41,856 nt of DNA, taken from assembly GCA_964387485.1 (NCBI GenBank), contig CAYLWV010000004.1, forward strand, positions 1 to 41,856, written 5' to 3'. Source of the DNA: Fluviibacter sp964387485. GTDB taxonomy: Bacteria > Pseudomonadota > Gammaproteobacteria > Burkholderiales > Rhodocyclaceae. This document shows positions 32,564 to 40,687 of the stretch, piece by piece (positions within the stretch are counted from its first letter, which is position 1; every line of letters begins with the position of its first letter). A program made the translations under genes and the position numbers. Below the pieces are notes generated by a model. The model saw only the letters and a program-made list of their open reading frames with translations. It did no database searches and had not been told where the DNA came from.

Positions 32564-33612
32564 GAACCACTCCCTTTCTTCACGGCACGGCCATCATAGG
32601 TTTTCTTAGTCACCATACTGTTCAATGCGGGCGCGACCACCTCATAGGCCACAGGCAACAATCCGGCTTGCGTATCAATACGCTGCGCATTTTTAAGTGC
32701 CCAGGTCAGAAACTGGACGGTTTCCATGGCATCGGGGATATCTTCAGGCACTCTCTTCATTTGGCCGTAAACAATCGATACGATCGGCCAGGCATCCACT
32801 GTGGAGACATTGACGGGCGCCATGGTTCCAGGCTTAGTTTGGCCCGTAAAACTCTCAAAGGCCTGACGCACCCGCGCATTACTCAACTTAACGTAATGCC
32901 CCTGTGCATTTTGCAGCTGTGTTGCTGTTAAATTAAACGTTGCCAGATTCATGGTGGGCTGAAAACCCAACGCGCCTTCGGTTTCAAGCACTTTTTGTGC
33001 CGCCGCCCTGCTGTCTTTTTCACCTTCACCCAGCGGCCAGATCAGACCGGATCCAATACCGATGTCTCGACGCCACTCGATAGAAGCATCAGCGAGATAA
33101 CGCATGAAATTGAGCGTGGCCACCGAGCCATCCGACTGGGCCACCGGCACAATCGGCAACGATGGCAACCTCAGGCCCGGGTTGATTTCAGCAATTCTAG
33201 GATCATCCCAACGGTTAATGCGCCCCATGTAGATTGCCGCGAGAAGCGCCCCATTCAGACGTAAGGACTCAGTCGATACCCCCGGCACATTCGCCACGAC
33301 AGCCACACCAAAACCAAATAGCGGGAACTGAAAAAGGCCCAGTTCCTGAAGACGATCACCGGAACTTGGAAACTCCACGACCGCAAGATCATAGATACCC
33401 ACGAATAATTCCGAGGTTGAAATATCTTCCAAAGAATTAACATAAGACGCACGAATACCGGTTGCCGCCGTAAACGCCGCCTCATATTGCCGGATCGTTG
33501 GCGCAACCAGCGGAGACCCCACGGCCTCAACGTTTGCTAATACCGGCGTCGGTATTGTCAGCCCGAAAAAACCCAGACAAACTAACCCTGCCCGGAAAAA
33601 TTTACGTATCAT
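32560..33612 (-). CDS. PstS-like periplasmic substrate-binding protein, phosphate ligands altered
   Basis: A 350-residue protein with a signal peptide (MIRKFFRAG... VLA/NVEAVG) and a type II periplasmic-binding fold closest to PstS. Shared features are IYMGRINRWDDPRIAEINPG, VPVAQSDGSVATLNFMRYL and the GALGFQP region. The phosphate ligand segments differ. The GSSGG loop reads SLEDISTSE, the Asp of the SDxP segment appears replaced (LAVVEFPSS), and the usual RSDGSGT reads QSDGSVA, losing Arg and Gly-Thr. No PstC, PstA or PstB genes are nearby. The substrate may not be phosphate, or the protein may act as a scaffold. The ATG at 33612 has AAGGTG 6 bases before it. Confidence 0.8.
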   Translation of the reverse strand: MIRKFFRAGLVCLGFFGLTIPTPVLANVEAVGSPLVAPTIRQYEAAFTAATGIRASYVNSLEDISTSELFVGIYDLAVVEFPSSGDRLQELGLFQFPLFGFGVAVVANVPGVSTESLRLNGALLAAIYMGRINRWDDPRIAEINPGLRLPSLPIVPVAQSDGSVATLNFMRYLADASIEWRRDIGIGSGLIWPLGEGEKDSRAAAQKVLETEGALGFQPTMNLATFNLTATQLQNAQGHYVKLSNARVRQAFESFTGQTKPGTMAPVNVSTVDAWPIVSIVYGQMKRVPEDIPDAMETVQFLTWALKNAQRIDTQAGLLPVAYEVVAPALNSMVTKKTYDGRAVKKGSGS

Positions 33613-33706
33613 CACCAGCACCTTGCTTGTGGCACAAAAAACAAAGGGGTTTGTGTGAACATCTCACAAGACCGCGTCTGCCATCTTAAACTGAATCTAT
33701 TACATC
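33613..33706. promoter_or_regulatory. divergent gap between PstS-like gene and panB
   Basis: 94 bases that must hold both promoters. On the minus strand ACAAA-CCCC-TTTGT followed by six Ts (33654-33635) forms a weak terminator-like hairpin in the PstS-like leader. I see no Pho box and no clear -35/-10 pair for panB. Confidence 0.3.
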
Positions 33707-34525
33707 ATGTCAGCACAAACCACTGTCCGCCGTCTTCACCCGCTTGACCTGGCCCGCCAGCGCGAACGTGGTGAAAAGATCGTCATGCTGACCTGCTATG
33801 ACGCGACCTTTGCCCGCGTCTCTGAAGCCTCCGGTGTTGACGCCCTCCTGGTGGGCGATTCGCTGGGTATGGTATTGCAGGGTCACGACTCGACACTGCC
33901 GGTTTCACAAGCCGACATGGCCTACCACGTTGCCTGCGTTGCGCGCGGCTGTGATCGGCCACTAATCATCGCCGACATGCCCTTTGGCACCTATCAGGAA
34001 AGCCCGGAGCTGGCTTTCCGTAATGCGGCCCAGCTCATGGCCGCCGGCGCCCAGATGGTGAAAATCGAAGGGGGCCGTGAGATGGCAGTAACCACCGGCT
34101 TTCTCACGGCTCGAGGCATTCCGGTCTGCGGCCATATCGGCCTGACCCCGCAGTCGGTGTTTCAACTGGGTGGATACCGCGTTCAGGGCCGAGCTGATGG
34201 TGATCGAGAGCGGCTACTGACGGACGCCATGGCACTGGAAGAAGCCGGCGCCAGCCTGGTCGTTCTCGAAGCGATGCCGGCCAAGGTGGCTGACTTTATT
34301 ACCAGCCACCTGCGCATTCCGACCATTGGCATTGGCGCCAGCACCGGCTGCTCCGGCCAAGTCCTTGTGCTGCATGACATGCTGGATATCGCCCCAGGCA
34401 AGAAACCGCGCTTTGTCAAAAACTTCATGGCGGGCAAAGATTCTGTCGCGGCCGCCATTACAGCTTACGTCGAAGAAGTTCGCGCCGGCACCTTCCCCGG
34501 ACCCGACCAGCTTTACCCGGAATAA
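33707..34525 (+). CDS. panB: ketopantoate hydroxymethyltransferase
   Basis: A 272-residue enzyme of pantothenate synthesis that adds a hydroxymethyl group from methylene-THF to ketoisovalerate. The metal-site Asp51 lies in LLVGDSLGMVLQGH, Asp90 in IIADMPFGTY, and the catalytic Glu188 in VVLEAMP. IGIGASTGCSGQVLVLHDML is the family signature near the end. panC follows after two bases. A Shine-Dalgarno is not obvious. Confidence 0.97.
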   Translation: MSAQTTVRRLHPLDLARQRERGEKIVMLTCYDATFARVSEASGVDALLVGDSLGMVLQGHDSTLPVSQADMAYHVACVARGCDRPLIIADMPFGTYQESPELAFRNAAQLMAAGAQMVKIEGGREMAVTTGFLTARGIPVCGHIGLTPQSVFQLGGYRVQGRADGDRERLLTDAMALEEAGASLVVLEAMPAKVADFITSHLRIPTIGIGASTGCSGQVLVLHDMLDIAPGKKPRFVKNFMAGKDSVAAAITAYVEEVRAGTFPGPDQLYPE

Positions 34526-34527
34526 AC

Positions 34528-35364
34528 ATGGAAATCATCTCGAACGTCGCCGAACTACGTACGGCGCTGGCCAAGGTACGTCAGCAGGGTCGCAGCATCG
34601 CGTTTGTGCCCACTATGGGTAATCTGCACGCAGGCCATATCAGCCTGATGCAACAGGCAAGAGACCATGCCGACTGCGTCGTTGCCAGTATTTTCGTGAA
34701 CCGCCTGCAATTCGGTCCGAACGAAGACTTTGATAAATACCCGCGGACCTTCGAAGCGGATTGCGCCCAACTGGTTGCTGCCGGCGTTGAGTTCCTCTTT
34801 GCCCCGACGGAAAGCGATCTGTACCCCGAACCACAAACCTACGTCGTCGAACCAGCAGAGATCCAGTTTCTGTTGGAAGGAGAATGCCGCCCCGGGCACT
34901 TCCGCGGCGTCGCCACGGTGGTTATGAAGTTGTTCCAGATCGTGCAGCCAGACACGGCACTCTTTGGCAAAAAGGATTATCAGCAGCTGATGGTCCTGCG
35001 CAACATGGCCAGCCAGTTCATGCTGCCCATCAAAATCGTCGGGGGAGACACTGTTCGCGCCGATGATGGCCTGGCGCTTTCCTCGCGTAATGGTTACCTG
35101 AGTACGGCAGAACGGGCCGAGGCACCGCGGCTTCAGCAAGAACTGCAGAAGATCCGTCAGGCCGTTCTGAATGGCCGGAAAGATTACGCCGAACTCTGCC
35201 GTGAAGCCGCTGCCACACTGGACGCCCACGGCTGGAAAACCGATTACATCAGCATACGTCGACAGAAAGATCTGGCCCTGCCAGAGGCTTTTGACACAGA
35301 TTTAGTCATTGTCGCGGCCTCTCGCCTGGGCACTCCGCGACTTCTGGACAACCTCGAGATCTAA
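34528..35364 (+). CDS. panC: pantothenate synthetase
   Basis: A 278-residue ATP-dependent ligase joining pantoate and beta-alanine. The HIGH-like motif is HAGH (34-37) in VPTMGNLHAGHISLM. FVNRLQFGPNEDFDKYPR (usually VNPxQF; here Asn-Arg-Leu-Gln), FGKKDYQQLMVLRNM and SSRNGYLS follow. The gene is coupled to panB and ends nine bases before a terminator. Confidence 0.97.
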   Translation: MEIISNVAELRTALAKVRQQGRSIAFVPTMGNLHAGHISLMQQARDHADCVVASIFVNRLQFGPNEDFDKYPRTFEADCAQLVAAGVEFLFAPTESDLYPEPQTYVVEPAEIQFLLEGECRPGHFRGVATVVMKLFQIVQPDTALFGKKDYQQLMVLRNMASQFMLPIKIVGGDTVRADDGLALSSRNGYLSTAERAEAPRLQQELQKIRQAVLNGRKDYAELCREAAATLDAHGWKTDYISIRRQKDLALPEAFDTDLVIVAASRLGTPRLLDNLEI

Positions 35365-35372
35365 AACCCCTT

Positions 35373-35405
35373 GTTTTTGCTGTGTTTTTTAGGCAAAAAC
35401 TTTTT
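35373..35405 (+). terminator. rho-independent terminator after panC
   Basis: GTTTTTGC (35373-35380) pairs with GCAAAAAC (35393-35400) around a 12-base loop and is followed by five Ts. It separates panBC from panD. Confidence 0.7.
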
Positions 35406-35417
35406 GTTACCGGGTTA

Positions 35418-35446
35418 TTGACAGCGCGTAATTCACGATTCACAAT
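35418..35446 (+). promoter_or_regulatory. sigma-70-type promoter of panD
   Basis: A perfect -35 TTGACA (35418-35423) and CACAAT (35441-35446, 4 of 6) are separated by exactly 17 bases, between the panBC terminator and panD. Expected start near 35453. Confidence 0.6.
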
Positions 35447-35479
35447 GCGCTTCCCTTTCCTGACTTCAGGTTGATATCC

Positions 35480-35860
35480 ATGCAGCGAACCATGCTCAAG
35501 TCCAAACTGCACCGCGTGACCACCACGCATGCGGAATTGCACTATGAGGGCTCTTGCGCCATTGACGAAGACTTGCTCGACGCCGCGAACATTCGCGAGT
35601 ACGAGCAGATTGACATCTGGAATATCAACAATGGCGAGCGCTTTACAACCTATGCCATTCGCGGCGCACGCGGATCGGGCATGATTTCGGTCAATGGCTC
35701 GGCTGCCCGCCGTGCAGCGCCTGGCGATCTGCTGATTATCGCCACCTTTGCCATCTACAACGAAGTCGAGCTGGCCAATTACGAACCAAAGCTGGTGTAC
35801 GCCGATGCCAACAACCGCATCGCCCGCATTGGCAACGGCATTCCCGCTCAGGCAGCCTGA
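35480..35860 (+). CDS. panD: aspartate 1-decarboxylase precursor PanD
   Basis: A 126-residue pyruvoyl-dependent enzyme making beta-alanine from aspartate. The self-processing site is Gly24-Ser25 in LHYEGSCAID; Ser25 becomes the pyruvoyl group. RGSGMISVNGSAARRAAPGD is the second family block. An ATG three codons upstream exists, but MQRTMLKSKLHRV is the conserved start. It has its own promoter and is convergent with cobA (18 bases between stops). Confidence 0.97.
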   Translation: MQRTMLKSKLHRVTTTHAELHYEGSCAIDEDLLDAANIREYEQIDIWNINNGERFTTYAIRGARGSGMISVNGSAARRAAPGDLLIIATFAIYNEVELANYEPKLVYADANNRIARIGNGIPAQAA

Positions 35861-35878
35861 GCGTTTGGCCCTACCCGG

Positions 35879-36415
35879 TTAACAGCCCGGGCGGTAGAGT
35901 CGGACAACCTCGCCCACAATCAATAACGCCGGTGGCTTAATCGCCTCGGCGTTAATTGTTTCCGGCAGCGACCCCAGCGTNNNNNNNNNNNNNNNNNNNN
36001 NNNNNNNNNNNNNNNNNNNNNNNNNNNNNNNNNNNNNNNNNNNNNNNNNNNNNNNNNNNNNNNNNNNNNNNNNNNNNNNNCCACCCTTCAGACGCACCAC
36101 GCGCTTGCCCGCCCGCGCCAGATCAATCAACCACTGATTCACCTCGTCCTGCGGTAACGCGTGTTTGGCCGCTTTCTTACCGACATAGTGGCACTCGGCA
36201 CCCTGGGTCACCCACTTCAGAATTTCCGGACCAACCAGATTGTCATAGAGCACCACATCAGCTTCGGCAATCCGCCGTAAGGCTTTCAAGGTGAGCAATT
36301 CGGGATCGCCTGGGCCCGCCCCAACCAAACAGACCGACCCGGATCGTAACGCTGCCCCCTTCTGACGGGTCTGCATCAGAAAATCCTGGATCTGTGAAAA
36401 TGTGGCGTCAGTCAT
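35879..36415 (-). CDS. cobA: uroporphyrinogen-III C-methyltransferase, interrupted by assembly gap
   Basis: A SAM-dependent methyltransferase making precorrin-2 for sirohaem or cobalamin. The N-terminal part has VCLVGAGPGDPELLTLKALR, ADVVLYDNLV and ARAGKRVVRLKG. The C-terminal part has ETINAEAIKPPALLIVGEVVRL. The 100-N run replaces what should follow KG, including the GDPFIFGRGGEE-type block; in a protein of about 260 residues some 125 residues are missing, so the real gap should be near 370-400 bases and 1 modulo 3. There is no N-terminal CysG dehydrogenase domain, so this is a stand-alone SUMT. I start at MTDATF (36415). Confidence 0.88.
   Translation of the reverse strand: MTDATFSQIQDFLMQTRQKGAALRSGSVCLVGAGPGDPELLTLKALRRIAEADVVLYDNLVGPEILKWVTQGAECHYVGKKAAKHALPQDEVNQWLIDLARAGKRVVRLKGXXXXXXXXXXXXXXXXXXXXXXXXXXXXXXXXXXTLGSLPETINAEAIKPPALLIVGEVVRLYRPGC
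35981..36080. other. 100-N assembly gap
   Basis: Exactly 100 Ns inside the cobA-like gene. A placeholder length; the family length predicts a longer real gap. Confidence 0.98.
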
Positions 36416-36530
36416 AAAAGCGCATCTCGATGAGATCAAAAGAAATTACACGCCCCTCTTGCCAGAAAGGAGCGGTAAGCATATCTTAATACTTCGGCCC
36501 AACAGTGTGCTCATACAACAGGAGTCAGAG

Positions 36531-36974
36531 ATGTCACTCACCATTCGCCAACTACTGAACCACAAGGTTTCCGGCATCTATGCCATTCGCCCGGACGCAT
36601 CGGTTCTGGAAGCACTCGAGCTGATGGCGCGTGAGGATATCAGTTCAGTACTCGTCATGGAAGGCGATGCCCTGAAAGGCATTTTCACCGAACGCGACTA
36701 TGCCCGTAAAGTGATACTGCGCGGCCGTAACTCGCGCGACACGGTGGTTCGCGAGCTGATGACCAGCCAGCTAATTACCATGAACCCCAATCAGACGATT
36801 GATGACTGCATGGCCATCATGACCGAAAAACATATTCGCCATCTGCCAGTGCTGGAAGGCGACAAAGTCATTGGCCTGGTTTCGATTGGCGACGTCGTGA
36901 AATCGATTATTGCCGGCCACGAAGAAACCATCCAGCAACTTGCTGGCTATATCGCAGGTGATCTGAAAACCTGA
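36531..36974 (+). CDS. CBS-domain pair protein
   Basis: A 147-residue protein of two CBS domains (about residues 10-65 and 75-130). Typical strands are VLEALELMAREDISSVLVME, the GIFTERDYARKV segment and RHLPVLEGDKVIGLVSIGDVV. Stand-alone CBS pairs bind adenine nucleotides or SAM and act as energy or ligand sensors; the partner here is unknown. The start has AGGAG 6 bases before the ATG at 36531, although the frame is open upstream. It is divergent from cobA and ends before a strong terminator. Confidence 0.9.
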   Translation: MSLTIRQLLNHKVSGIYAIRPDASVLEALELMAREDISSVLVMEGDALKGIFTERDYARKVILRGRNSRDTVVRELMTSQLITMNPNQTIDDCMAIMTEKHIRHLPVLEGDKVIGLVSIGDVVKSIIAGHEETIQQLAGYIAGDLKT

Positions 36975-36994
36975 TTCGTATTCGCAGCCCCAGC

Positions 36995-37025
36995 AACCCG
37001 CTCGCACACTGCCAGCGGGTTTTTT
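36995..37025 (+). terminator. rho-independent terminator after CBS gene
   Basis: AACCCGCT (36995-37002) pairs with AGCGGGTT (37014-37021), followed by a run of Ts to 37025. 20 bases past the stop. Confidence 0.88.
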
Positions 37026-37086
37026 ATTTGCCTTTCACACGCCAGACGAGTAAGCTTCGCCAACAAACGACCGGTAACCCGTTATT

Positions 37087-37115
37087 TTTTAACGCTATTT
37101 TAACAATACTGTCAT
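37087..37115 (+). repeat. three units with exact 11-base period before CYTH-CHAD gene
   Basis: TTTTAAC at 37087, TTTTAAC at 37098 and CTGTCAT at 37109 are spaced exactly 11 bases. The last unit is a perfect Pho-box repeat unit; the first two match it at only 3 of 7 positions. The array ends 9 bases before the ATG, too close for a normal PhoB-activated promoter. Confidence 0.35.
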
Positions 37116-37124
37116 ATCAGACAC

Positions 37125-38603
37125 ATGAGCACCGAAACCGAACTGAAGCTCTCATTGGCCGCGGAAGATATCCCTCTGCTGCTGAAACACCCCTTGCTTG
37201 CCGCAGCGCCTAAACGTCAGAAACTGCACAACACCTACTTTGACACTGCGGATCTGGCGTTAACGCAACAGAAGGTGGCCGTACGTGAACGACGCGTCTT
37301 GAGAAAAACCTTGCTCACCGTAAAAACGGCACAGCGCAGTGAGGGCGGCATCAGTCAGCGTTCGGAGTGGGAGGCTCCCACGATCCCCGGCAGCTTTGAT
37401 TTTGCGACACTCGTTGATGACGCCGGCTTGGCTGAAAAACTATCGCAGATCGCCAGTAATCTCGTACCGATCTTTACCACGGACTTCAGTCGACGGATCT
37501 GGAATCTGGAGTTTCGCCGCGCGACGATTGAAGTCGCGCTTGACCAGGGCACCATCTCGGTGAGCCGGGATGAGATCCTTCGTGAACAGCCCATTTGCGA
37601 ACTGGAGCTCGAGCTCAAAGCCGGATCGCCGGCAACCCTCTTTGCGCTGGCCCGTATGCTCAGCCGTCAGGTCCGCTTACATCCAGCAGACGAAAGCAAA
37701 GCCGCCCGTGGGTATGGACTGTTCCTGGATCACCGCATCTCCCCGGTTAAAGCCGATGCCATGGACATCGACAGCAATGACACAACCATTGCCGTATTTC
37801 TGCGCGTGGCGCGGAGCTGCATTGCACAGTTGCAAGCTAACGAACGCGGAATTCAAACACCACAGAACGACGAATACATCCACCAGGCTCGGGTAGCGCT
37901 ACGCAGACTCCGAACAGCACTGCGGCTATTTGCCGATGCCCTACCCGCTGGTTTTGCGGATCGCTGGAGTAACGCATGGCGGGACATTGCTCAGGAACTC
38001 GGCGACGCTCGTAACTGGGATGTCTTTTGTGCGGAGCAGCTTCCGCTGCTCGACAAAGACCTGGGCGAACATCCCGACCTGCTCGCTTTACGAAGCTTTG
38101 CCCATCAAAGACAAATCGCAACGCACGATACTGCTAAAAACTACATGTGCAGTAAACAATACAGCCTGAACATCATCAGCTTCTGTGAGGCACTGTTTAC
38201 CCTCAGGGAGAATCAGGAATCGATTCGTGGCTATGCCACCAAAGCACTCAAGCGTCGGCATAAACGCTTTGTGACAGGCGCACGCATGGCCCATACACTG
38301 AACGCCGAGCAGCGTCATGAAGTCCGTATCGACCTCAAGAAACTTCGCTATACCCTCGACTTCTTTGAAAGCCTGTATCCCAAAAAGCGGGTTCAGGCGT
38401 TCAGCCGCTCTCTAGCAACGACTCAGGAACTGCTCGGACACATGAATGATCTGGCTACGGCAGAATTGCTAATGGCCGAACGTCAATTGGCCAGTGACGA
38501 CGTGCCCCTGGCATGGGCAAAGGGAAGAATGAGCGCTTACCTCGATATGTTGCCTGCAGCGCTCAAACCTGTCATCGAACAGTCGGTTCCCTGGGATAAG
38601 TAA
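37125..38603 (+). CDS. CYTH-CHAD inorganic triphosphatase-like protein
   Basis: A 492-residue protein. The N-terminal CYTH domain (about 1-200) starts with the metal-binding ExExK (Glu4, Glu6, Lys8 in MSTETELKL) and has LRKTLLTVKTA and ELELELKAG. The C-terminal CHAD domain (about 215-485) is alpha-helical with conserved His and Lys/Arg, for example YIHQARVALRRLRTALRLF and VRIDLKKLRYTLDFFE. The CYTH part hydrolyses triphosphate and CHAD domains bind polyphosphate. E. coli YgiF has the same layout. It stands alone after a terminator and is convergent with a small unknown gene (6 bases between). Confidence 0.93.
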   Translation: MSTETELKLSLAAEDIPLLLKHPLLAAAPKRQKLHNTYFDTADLALTQQKVAVRERRVLRKTLLTVKTAQRSEGGISQRSEWEAPTIPGSFDFATLVDDAGLAEKLSQIASNLVPIFTTDFSRRIWNLEFRRATIEVALDQGTISVSRDEILREQPICELELELKAGSPATLFALARMLSRQVRLHPADESKAARGYGLFLDHRISPVKADAMDIDSNDTTIAVFLRVARSCIAQLQANERGIQTPQNDEYIHQARVALRRLRTALRLFADALPAGFADRWSNAWRDIAQELGDARNWDVFCAEQLPLLDKDLGEHPDLLALRSFAHQRQIATHDTAKNYMCSKQYSLNIISFCEALFTLRENQESIRGYATKALKRRHKRFVTGARMAHTLNAEQRHEVRIDLKKLRYTLDFFESLYPKKRVQAFSRSLATTQELLGHMNDLATAELLMAERQLASDDVPLAWAKGRMSAYLDMLPAALKPVIEQSVPWDK

Positions 38604-38609
38604 CGAGTT

Positions 38610-38816
38610 CTATTTGTTTTTTTCAGCGTCTTTCTTGTCGGCGTCCTTTTTCAGGACGTCGTCACGAAACGCCTTGTAACGTTTCACAGCTTGCTTGTAG
38701 CCGTCTTCATAGCCGTTCCGATAACCGGAACCACCGAGTAGCTTATTGAAATTAGGCTTGTCCTTGAGTATTTTTTCGAATTGTTCCAAGGCTTCCTGCA
38801 GGGATAAATTAGGCAT
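38610..38816 (-). CDS. small charged protein of unknown function
   Basis: A 68-residue cytoplasmic protein I do not recognise. It begins MPNLSLQEALEQFEKILK, has a central YRNGYEDGYKQAVKRY repeat-like segment and ends in Lys/Asp-rich KKDADKKDAEKNK. It is almost entirely helical by composition. GGAG lies 7 bases before the ATG at 38816; an ATG two codons earlier is too close to it. It is followed at once by the convergent CYTH-CHAD gene. It could share the arsA transcript: both are on the minus strand, with arsA 102 bases upstream. Confidence 0.6.
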   Translation of the reverse strand: MPNLSLQEALEQFEKILKDKPNFNKLLGGSGYRNGYEDGYKQAVKRYKAFRDDVLKKDADKKDAEKNK

Positions 38817-38822
38817 GTCCAT

Positions 38823-38918
38823 GCTCCATAAAGAGACAGACGGACCTTACTCAAATTTCAAATTATGAGCCACCTCAAAACGATGAATCTTTTGTTGCAG
38901 AAAATTTACAAGCAAAAA
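38823..38918. other. gap between arsA and small gene
   Basis: About 100 AT-rich bases. I see no terminator hairpin for arsA and no clear promoter. Confidence 0.5.
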
Positions 38919-40673
38919 TCATGATCGGATCAGTGAAGACAATCCATCTTTCCCAACCGGCTGCCGCTCCAACCACGGAATCAAAGCACACCGGAAAGAA
39001 AGTCGCTCTGACACGGTCTCGATATACGGAAGTTCATAGGCTCCACGCTCCATTAGAACCGGATTATGGGTGCCACTCGCCAACAGAGACTGGTTAATAA
39101 CCCAAGCATAGGGTTCAATGCCTGCCCGACGCAGGTCTTTCTGAAGGCGTTCAGCCTCATGCACGGGCGTTGCTTCGGGCAAGGTCACCACAAAAACATG
39201 CGTAAAGTCCTTGTCCCGCAGACGAGGCAGTAGTTCCTTGACCGATTCAGGCATATCGCCCTGTGTACGCTCAACTTCACGGTGGTAGGCTTCTGCCGCA
39301 TCAAGCAGAAGAATCGTATGACCGGTAGGTGCCGTATCGAGAACCACGAACCCTCCCTTGCCTTCATCCACAGTACGGGCAAAGGCTCGGAATACGGCGA
39401 TTTCCTCCGTACATGGAGACCGCAAATCCTCTTCAAGCATGGCAAGGCCAGCAGCATCAAGAGTCTTTCCTGCCTTCGCCAATACCTCTTCGGTATATTC
39501 ACGCACCTCATGCACCGGGTCAATTCTGGTAACAGTCAGACCAGGCGTTCCCTCTTCTGCCGCTGCGGCAACGTGCGCCGCAGGATCTGTAGTGGAAAGC
39601 ACCACCGGAAATCCCCGTTCTGCCAAGTTAAAGGCTATAGCCGCAGCAACCGAAGTCTTGCCAACGCCACCCTTGCCCATGGTCATGATGACACCATGCC
39701 CGACAGCAGCCAATTCATCGACGTATTGCTTGAGTCCACCCGGCAATGTAGAAATCGACGGCAAGGAGCGCTCTAAAGGCAGCGGCAATTCTTCTGGATG
39801 CGCCATCGCACGAAGCGCCTCCAACCCAACCGTACCCTTCGGCAAGAAAGAGATGGTGGCGCCCGGTAACGCTGCCAAGCCTGCAGGCATCTCTGACATA
39901 GACTCAACGGCACGTTGGGTCATAGCATCAGCAATGGAATCACCCGCCTCTTTTGCAACAAAGACACCATTGATGACCAACTGCAGGTTAGAAACACCCA
40001 AATCGCCTAATTCAGAACGAGTCCGTTCAGCCTCTCGTAGTGAAGCACGTTCAGGACGACTGACCAGAATCACCGTGGTCTCTTTAGCGTTAGACAAGCG
40101 CTCAACCGTAGCCGCATAAAGTGACTTCTGCTTCTCCAAACCAGCCAACGGACCGAGACATGACGCGCCACCTGTAGAGGAGGAAATAAACTCATCCCAA
40201 GCCGAAGGCAAAGTCAGAAGCCGCAAGGTATGACCCGTCGGGGCGGTGTCGAAAATGACATGGTCGAATTCTTGTGTCGCCGACGGATCCCCAAGTAACT
40301 TGGAGAATTCATCGAAGGCAGCAATTTCAACCGTACAGGCACCGGAGAACTGTTCCTCCATGCTCCGGATAGCCGCATCAGGCAGGATGCCACGATAAGG
40401 ACCCACCATGCGCTCACGGTAGGCATGCGCTGACGCTTCCGGGTCAATATTCAGCGCCCACAGATTCGACACATCCGGAACTGCTGTCGGGGATTGATTC
40501 AATGCCACGCCTAAAACTTCGTCCAGATTGGACGCTGGATCCGTGCTGACAATCAGCACTTTCTTTCCGGAATCTGCTAGAGCTAGACCCGTAGCGCAGG
40601 ACAGCGATGTCTTACCAACACCGCCTTTGCCAGTAAAAAAGGCGTGGCGGGTGTCCAGTTTGGGCAATGGCAT
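38919..40673 (-). CDS. arsA: arsenite-translocating ATPase ArsA
   Basis: A 584-residue double ATPase that drives arsenite export. Each half has a P-loop GKGGVGKTS (about 15-23 and 333-341) and a DTAPTGHT signature. The three metalloid-binding cysteines are kept: Cys113 (SGACTVEIAAF) and Cys172 (GGASCLGPL) at the same numbers as E. coli plasmid ArsA, and Cys421 (SPCTEEIAVF). The ATG at 40673 with GAGGT 5-6 bases before it is preferred over an earlier in-frame ATG at 40718, which lies inside arsD. It follows arsD by 14 bases. Confidence 0.96.
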   Translation of the reverse strand: MPLPKLDTRHAFFTGKGGVGKTSLSCATGLALADSGKKVLIVSTDPASNLDEVLGVALNQSPTAVPDVSNLWALNIDPEASAHAYRERMVGPYRGILPDAAIRSMEEQFSGACTVEIAAFDEFSKLLGDPSATQEFDHVIFDTAPTGHTLRLLTLPSAWDEFISSSTGGASCLGPLAGLEKQKSLYAATVERLSNAKETTVILVSRPERASLREAERTRSELGDLGVSNLQLVINGVFVAKEAGDSIADAMTQRAVESMSEMPAGLAALPGATISFLPKGTVGLEALRAMAHPEELPLPLERSLPSISTLPGGLKQYVDELAAVGHGVIMTMGKGGVGKTSVAAAIAFNLAERGFPVVLSTTDPAAHVAAAAEEGTPGLTVTRIDPVHEVREYTEEVLAKAGKTLDAAGLAMLEEDLRSPCTEEIAVFRAFARTVDEGKGGFVVLDTAPTGHTILLLDAAEAYHREVERTQGDMPESVKELLPRLRDKDFTHVFVVTLPEATPVHEAERLQKDLRRAGIEPYAWVINQSLLASGTHNPVLMERGAYELPYIETVSERLSFRCALIPWLERQPVGKDGLSSLIRS

Positions 40674-40687
40674 AAGAACCTCGAAAA

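Noticed and set aside
33613..33706. Pho box for the PstS-like gene
   Set aside because: No CTGTCAT-type repeats were found on either strand of this gap.
35865..35900. Terminator between panD and cobA
   Set aside because: Only a 5-base CTACC/GGTAG pairing with no T-tract.
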